In this document: positions 14,379 to 15,814 of the stretch, piece after piece
Position numbering within the stretch: the stretch's first letter is position 1
How the letters are laid out: every line of letters begins with the position of its first letter
Assembly: GCA_946491915.1 (NCBI GenBank)
Contig: CAMLYR010000029.1
Span: 1 to 15,814, forward strand
Direction: 5' to 3'
DNA from: an uncultured Clostridium sp.
GTDB taxonomy: Bacteria; Bacillota_A; Clostridia; TANB77; CAG-508
DNA: 15,814 nucleotides
The notes under the pieces: generated by a model
The model's input: the letters and a program-made list of their open reading frames with translations, nothing else
Told to the model about the DNA's origin: nothing
Database searches by the model: none
Made by a program: the position numbers and the translations under genes

Positions 14379-15053
14379 ATGTGTTTTGATCAAATCCAAA
14401 TTAATTATAAAGAATTAGAAAATATTCTAAATACATGCACTGTAAATAATAATGGGAAGAAGTTTAGCGGATTTAAGAAATCTAAGCACAAAGTATATCG
14501 GATATATTGGAGTAAGAAAGTAGTACAAGAAGATGTACAAGAAAATGTAGAATACACCTTTAAGTATAAAGAAGAAATAAGTTTTATAAAGGAAAGTAGT
14601 TTATCAAAAACAGCTGTTTGTATCGGTTATAATCCGGCAAAGGCTGAAGATGAAATTGACACAACCAATAAAAGATTAATAGATTTATTGTGGGATGACT
14701 ATGATGGATATATACTCTATAATCTTTATCCTCAAGTTTCGTCAGATAAAGACACTTGTAATCTTGATTTAGAAGAAAATGAAAATTTTATTCATCTTTT
14801 ATCTGAAGTTATAAAAAAAGAAGAATCAGATATTATTTTATTTTGGGGAAGAAGTGTAAATATTGATAAGAAAATAAAATTGGCAATTGAAGCCAGATTG
14901 CGAAATAATAAAGTTCTTAAAATTACAACTTTTAAAAATGAGTTTAAGCATCCTGGAGCACATGGTGGCTGTGTGCTTAAAGAGTTAAAATCTGGAGATA
15001 CGTATATCCATAAACAAACAACTTATCGTATAGTACTTAATTCTAATAAATAG
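14379..15053 (+). CDS. DUF1643-like protein
   Basis: A 224-residue protein. The recognisable core is at 81-160: CIGYNPAKAEDEIDTTNKRL (81-100), YILYNLYPQVSSD (111-123) and DIILFWGRS (151-159), with HPGAHGG at 191-197. This corresponds to the 'NPS.A....D.T..R...' / 'v.NL...r.t.p' / 'aWG' pattern of DUF1643, a family of unknown biochemistry often carried on phages and mobile elements. The N-terminal 80 residues are lysine-rich and unassigned. The start at 14379 is preferred over upstream in-frame starts (TTG 14358, ATG 14373) because GGGGG at 14368-14372 lies six bases before it. It is strongly AT-rich and probably cotranscribed with the upstream XRE gene. No terminator is visible after it. Confidence 0.72.
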   Translation: MCFDQIQINYKELENILNTCTVNNNGKKFSGFKKSKHKVYRIYWSKKVVQEDVQENVEYTFKYKEEISFIKESSLSKTAVCIGYNPAKAEDEIDTTNKRLIDLLWDDYDGYILYNLYPQVSSDKDTCNLDLEENENFIHLLSEVIKKEESDIILFWGRSVNIDKKIKLAIEARLRNNKVLKITTFKNEFKHPGAHGGCVLKELKSGDTYIHKQTTYRIVLNSNK

Positions 15054-15117
15054 TGTTACCTTCTTAATTGCGCTGGTTGTATCTATTAAAAAAATATTTA
15101 TGGATAACTTATTCCAC

Positions 15118-15146
15118 TTGACAATACTAAATTTCTCTGCTATAAT
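15118..15146 (+). promoter_or_regulatory. Full-consensus sigma-A promoter for the winged-helix gene
   Basis: TTGACA (15118-15123), a 17-nt spacer, an extended -10 TG (15138-15139) and TATAAT (15141-15146) make a perfect consensus promoter, the strongest in the window. The start site would be near 15153. Such a strong promoter usually needs a repressor, and an operator-like palindrome lies on the start site. Confidence 0.9.
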
Positions 15147-15147
15147 A

Positions 15148-15161
15148 CAAACAAATGTTTG
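15148..15161. promoter_or_regulatory. Operator-like palindrome over the start site
   Basis: CAAACA (15148-15153) and TGTTTG (15156-15161) are inverted repeats separated by AA, covering the predicted +1 of the consensus promoter. A bound repressor there would block initiation. The repressor is unknown; the downstream winged-helix protein itself is one candidate. Confidence 0.5.
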
Positions 15162-15184
15162 CGTTTTGGTAAGAGGATATGGCA

Positions 15185-15814
15185 ATGGACAGCCGAGGAA
15201 CGGGAGAAGAAAAGCTAAAGAAGAGGAAGAAGCACAGAAAGCATACGTTAGGGAAGCCAGGGGACGAGACAATACATAAGCATAAATTTGGCTTTATTGA
15301 GATTGAAAATCCCGAATATTACGACAATCAATATTGCTTTTCTCCGTCCGAGTTTCTTATGCGCAAGGCAACACCCGAGGAGCGGCGGGAAATGGTGGTA
15401 AACTATATCATCCGTCGGGACGGGAAGCCGATAAATTTAGAGAAACTTGCTGCAAAACTCGCCGTGTCCAAGCGGACAATACAATCTCTCATGAGGGGCT
15501 TGAAGGAAGAAGGTTTGATAGAAGTACTCCCAAATTACGAGCAAAACGGCAGACAGGAACATAATTCATATCATTATATCGGACCGCCTACAGAGAAGTT
15601 CGGTTCAGGCTTGACGATAGGAATGTTGTACGACCTTAAAAACAGGGCAGGTTTTCGCGACTGGGAATGGGACGATTATAGCTACAAAAATAAAGGCGAA
15701 TATGACTTGATGGACTTGTATTCCGCCAAAAGTTACAGGCGCGAAACGCGCGGGAAATTCCTTGAACGTCGCAATGCGGATAAGTCTGCCTGCATAAGAA
15801 AACCAAAATATCTT
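15185..15814 (+). CDS. Winged-helix/HTH protein of mobile-element type (3' truncated by window)
   Basis: A frame opens at 15185 and runs without a stop to the last base, giving 210 codons so far. The N terminus is very basic (EKLKKRKKHRKH, 9-20). It is followed by FGFIEIENPEYYDNQYCFSP (35-54) and a helix-turn-helix at about 84-113 (NLEKLAAKLAVSKRTIQSLM, then RGLKEEGLIEVLP), the geometry of a winged-helix DNA-binding domain. I recall similar proteins in the backbone of clostridial conjugative or integrative elements, near the recombinase end or replication functions; this is family memory, not shown here. ATG 15185 is preferred to 15179 because AGAGG at 15172-15176 is eight bases away rather than two. 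Base composition is richer in G+C than the cargo genes, which supports element backbone rather than cargo. The promoter at 15118-15146 drives it. Confidence 0.78.
   Translation, partial: MDSRGTGEEKLKKRKKHRKHTLGKPGDETIHKHKFGFIEIENPEYYDNQYCFSPSEFLMRKATPEERREMVVNYIIRRDGKPINLEKLAAKLAVSKRTIQSLMRGLKEEGLIEVLPNYEQNGRQEHNSYHYIGPPTEKFGSGLTIGMLYDLKNRAGFRDWEWDDYSYKNKGEYDLMDLYSAKSYRRETRGKFLERRNADKSACIRKPKYL

Noticed and set aside
14985..15272. Minus-strand frame of 95 codons across the DUF1643 end and the winged-helix start
   Set aside because: It runs antisense through the consensus promoter and the start of the winged-helix gene and has no supporting motif or ribosome binding site.
15334..15564. Plus-strand frame of 76 codons
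   Set aside because: It is out of frame inside the winged-helix gene, whose own frame stays open to the window end and encodes a helix-turn-helix.

Overview
The window looks like the variable cargo zone of an integrative element in a low-GC Gram-positive bacterium, most likely a gut-type Clostridia. The reasons are AT-rich DNA, strong AGGAG-type ribosome binding sites, TTGATT/TTGACA-N17-TATAAT promoters with extended -10 (TGn) elements, and the Clostridia-like flavour of the protein families. No taxonomic marker gene is present, so the assignment is tentative. The left edge carries the C-terminal end of a large serine recombinase. The right edge carries the start of a winged-helix protein of the kind found in conjugative-element backbones. 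Everything between is accessory, and most of it belongs to families known from anti-phage defence, toxin modules or restriction.

Layout: (1) 1-386, recombinase tail and terminator. (2) 404-2803, a promoter, an HNH nuclease, a 49-codon ORF and a SIR2-like NADase-type protein, forming a compact possible defence operon. (3) 2866-3723, a BRO-N/Fic fusion with a C-terminal self-inhibition helix, carrying a perfect 27-nt palindrome inside the coding sequence; a gene-poor stretch with a terminator at 3994-4031 follows. (4) 4124-6512, an extended -10 promoter driving an XRE regulator, a GIY-YIG/DUF4357 protein and a HipA-like kinase, then a degenerate second copy of the DUF4357 tail. (5) 6526-7449, a small three-helix membrane protein coupled to a TIR-like protein. 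(6) 7477-12337, a possible leader peptide and inverted repeat, then a KAP-family P-loop NTPase and a 902-residue SF1/RecD-like helicase with a long uncharacterised N-terminal half. (7) 12338-13426, a gene-poor stretch with a strong hairpin, then a good promoter driving an hsdM truncated after its N-terminal domain. (8) 13410-15053, a SLOG-domain gene on the minus strand, divergent from an XRE regulator and a DUF1643 protein, with two overlapping palindromes between them. (9) 15118-15814, a full-consensus promoter with an operator-like palindrome and the 5' part of the winged-helix gene.

How the genes may work together: the strongest undescribed candidates are the KAP NTPase plus RecD-like helicase pair, possibly acting with the upstream TIR/membrane pair; the HNH plus SIR2 pair; and the XRE/GIY-YIG-DUF4357/HipA operon. 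The TIR and SIR2 proteins suggest NAD-linked abortive infection. The Fic and HipA proteins suggest post-translational toxins. The broken hsdM and the DUF4357 remnant show that the region has been rearranged. All functions are inferred from motifs read by eye; no database search was possible.
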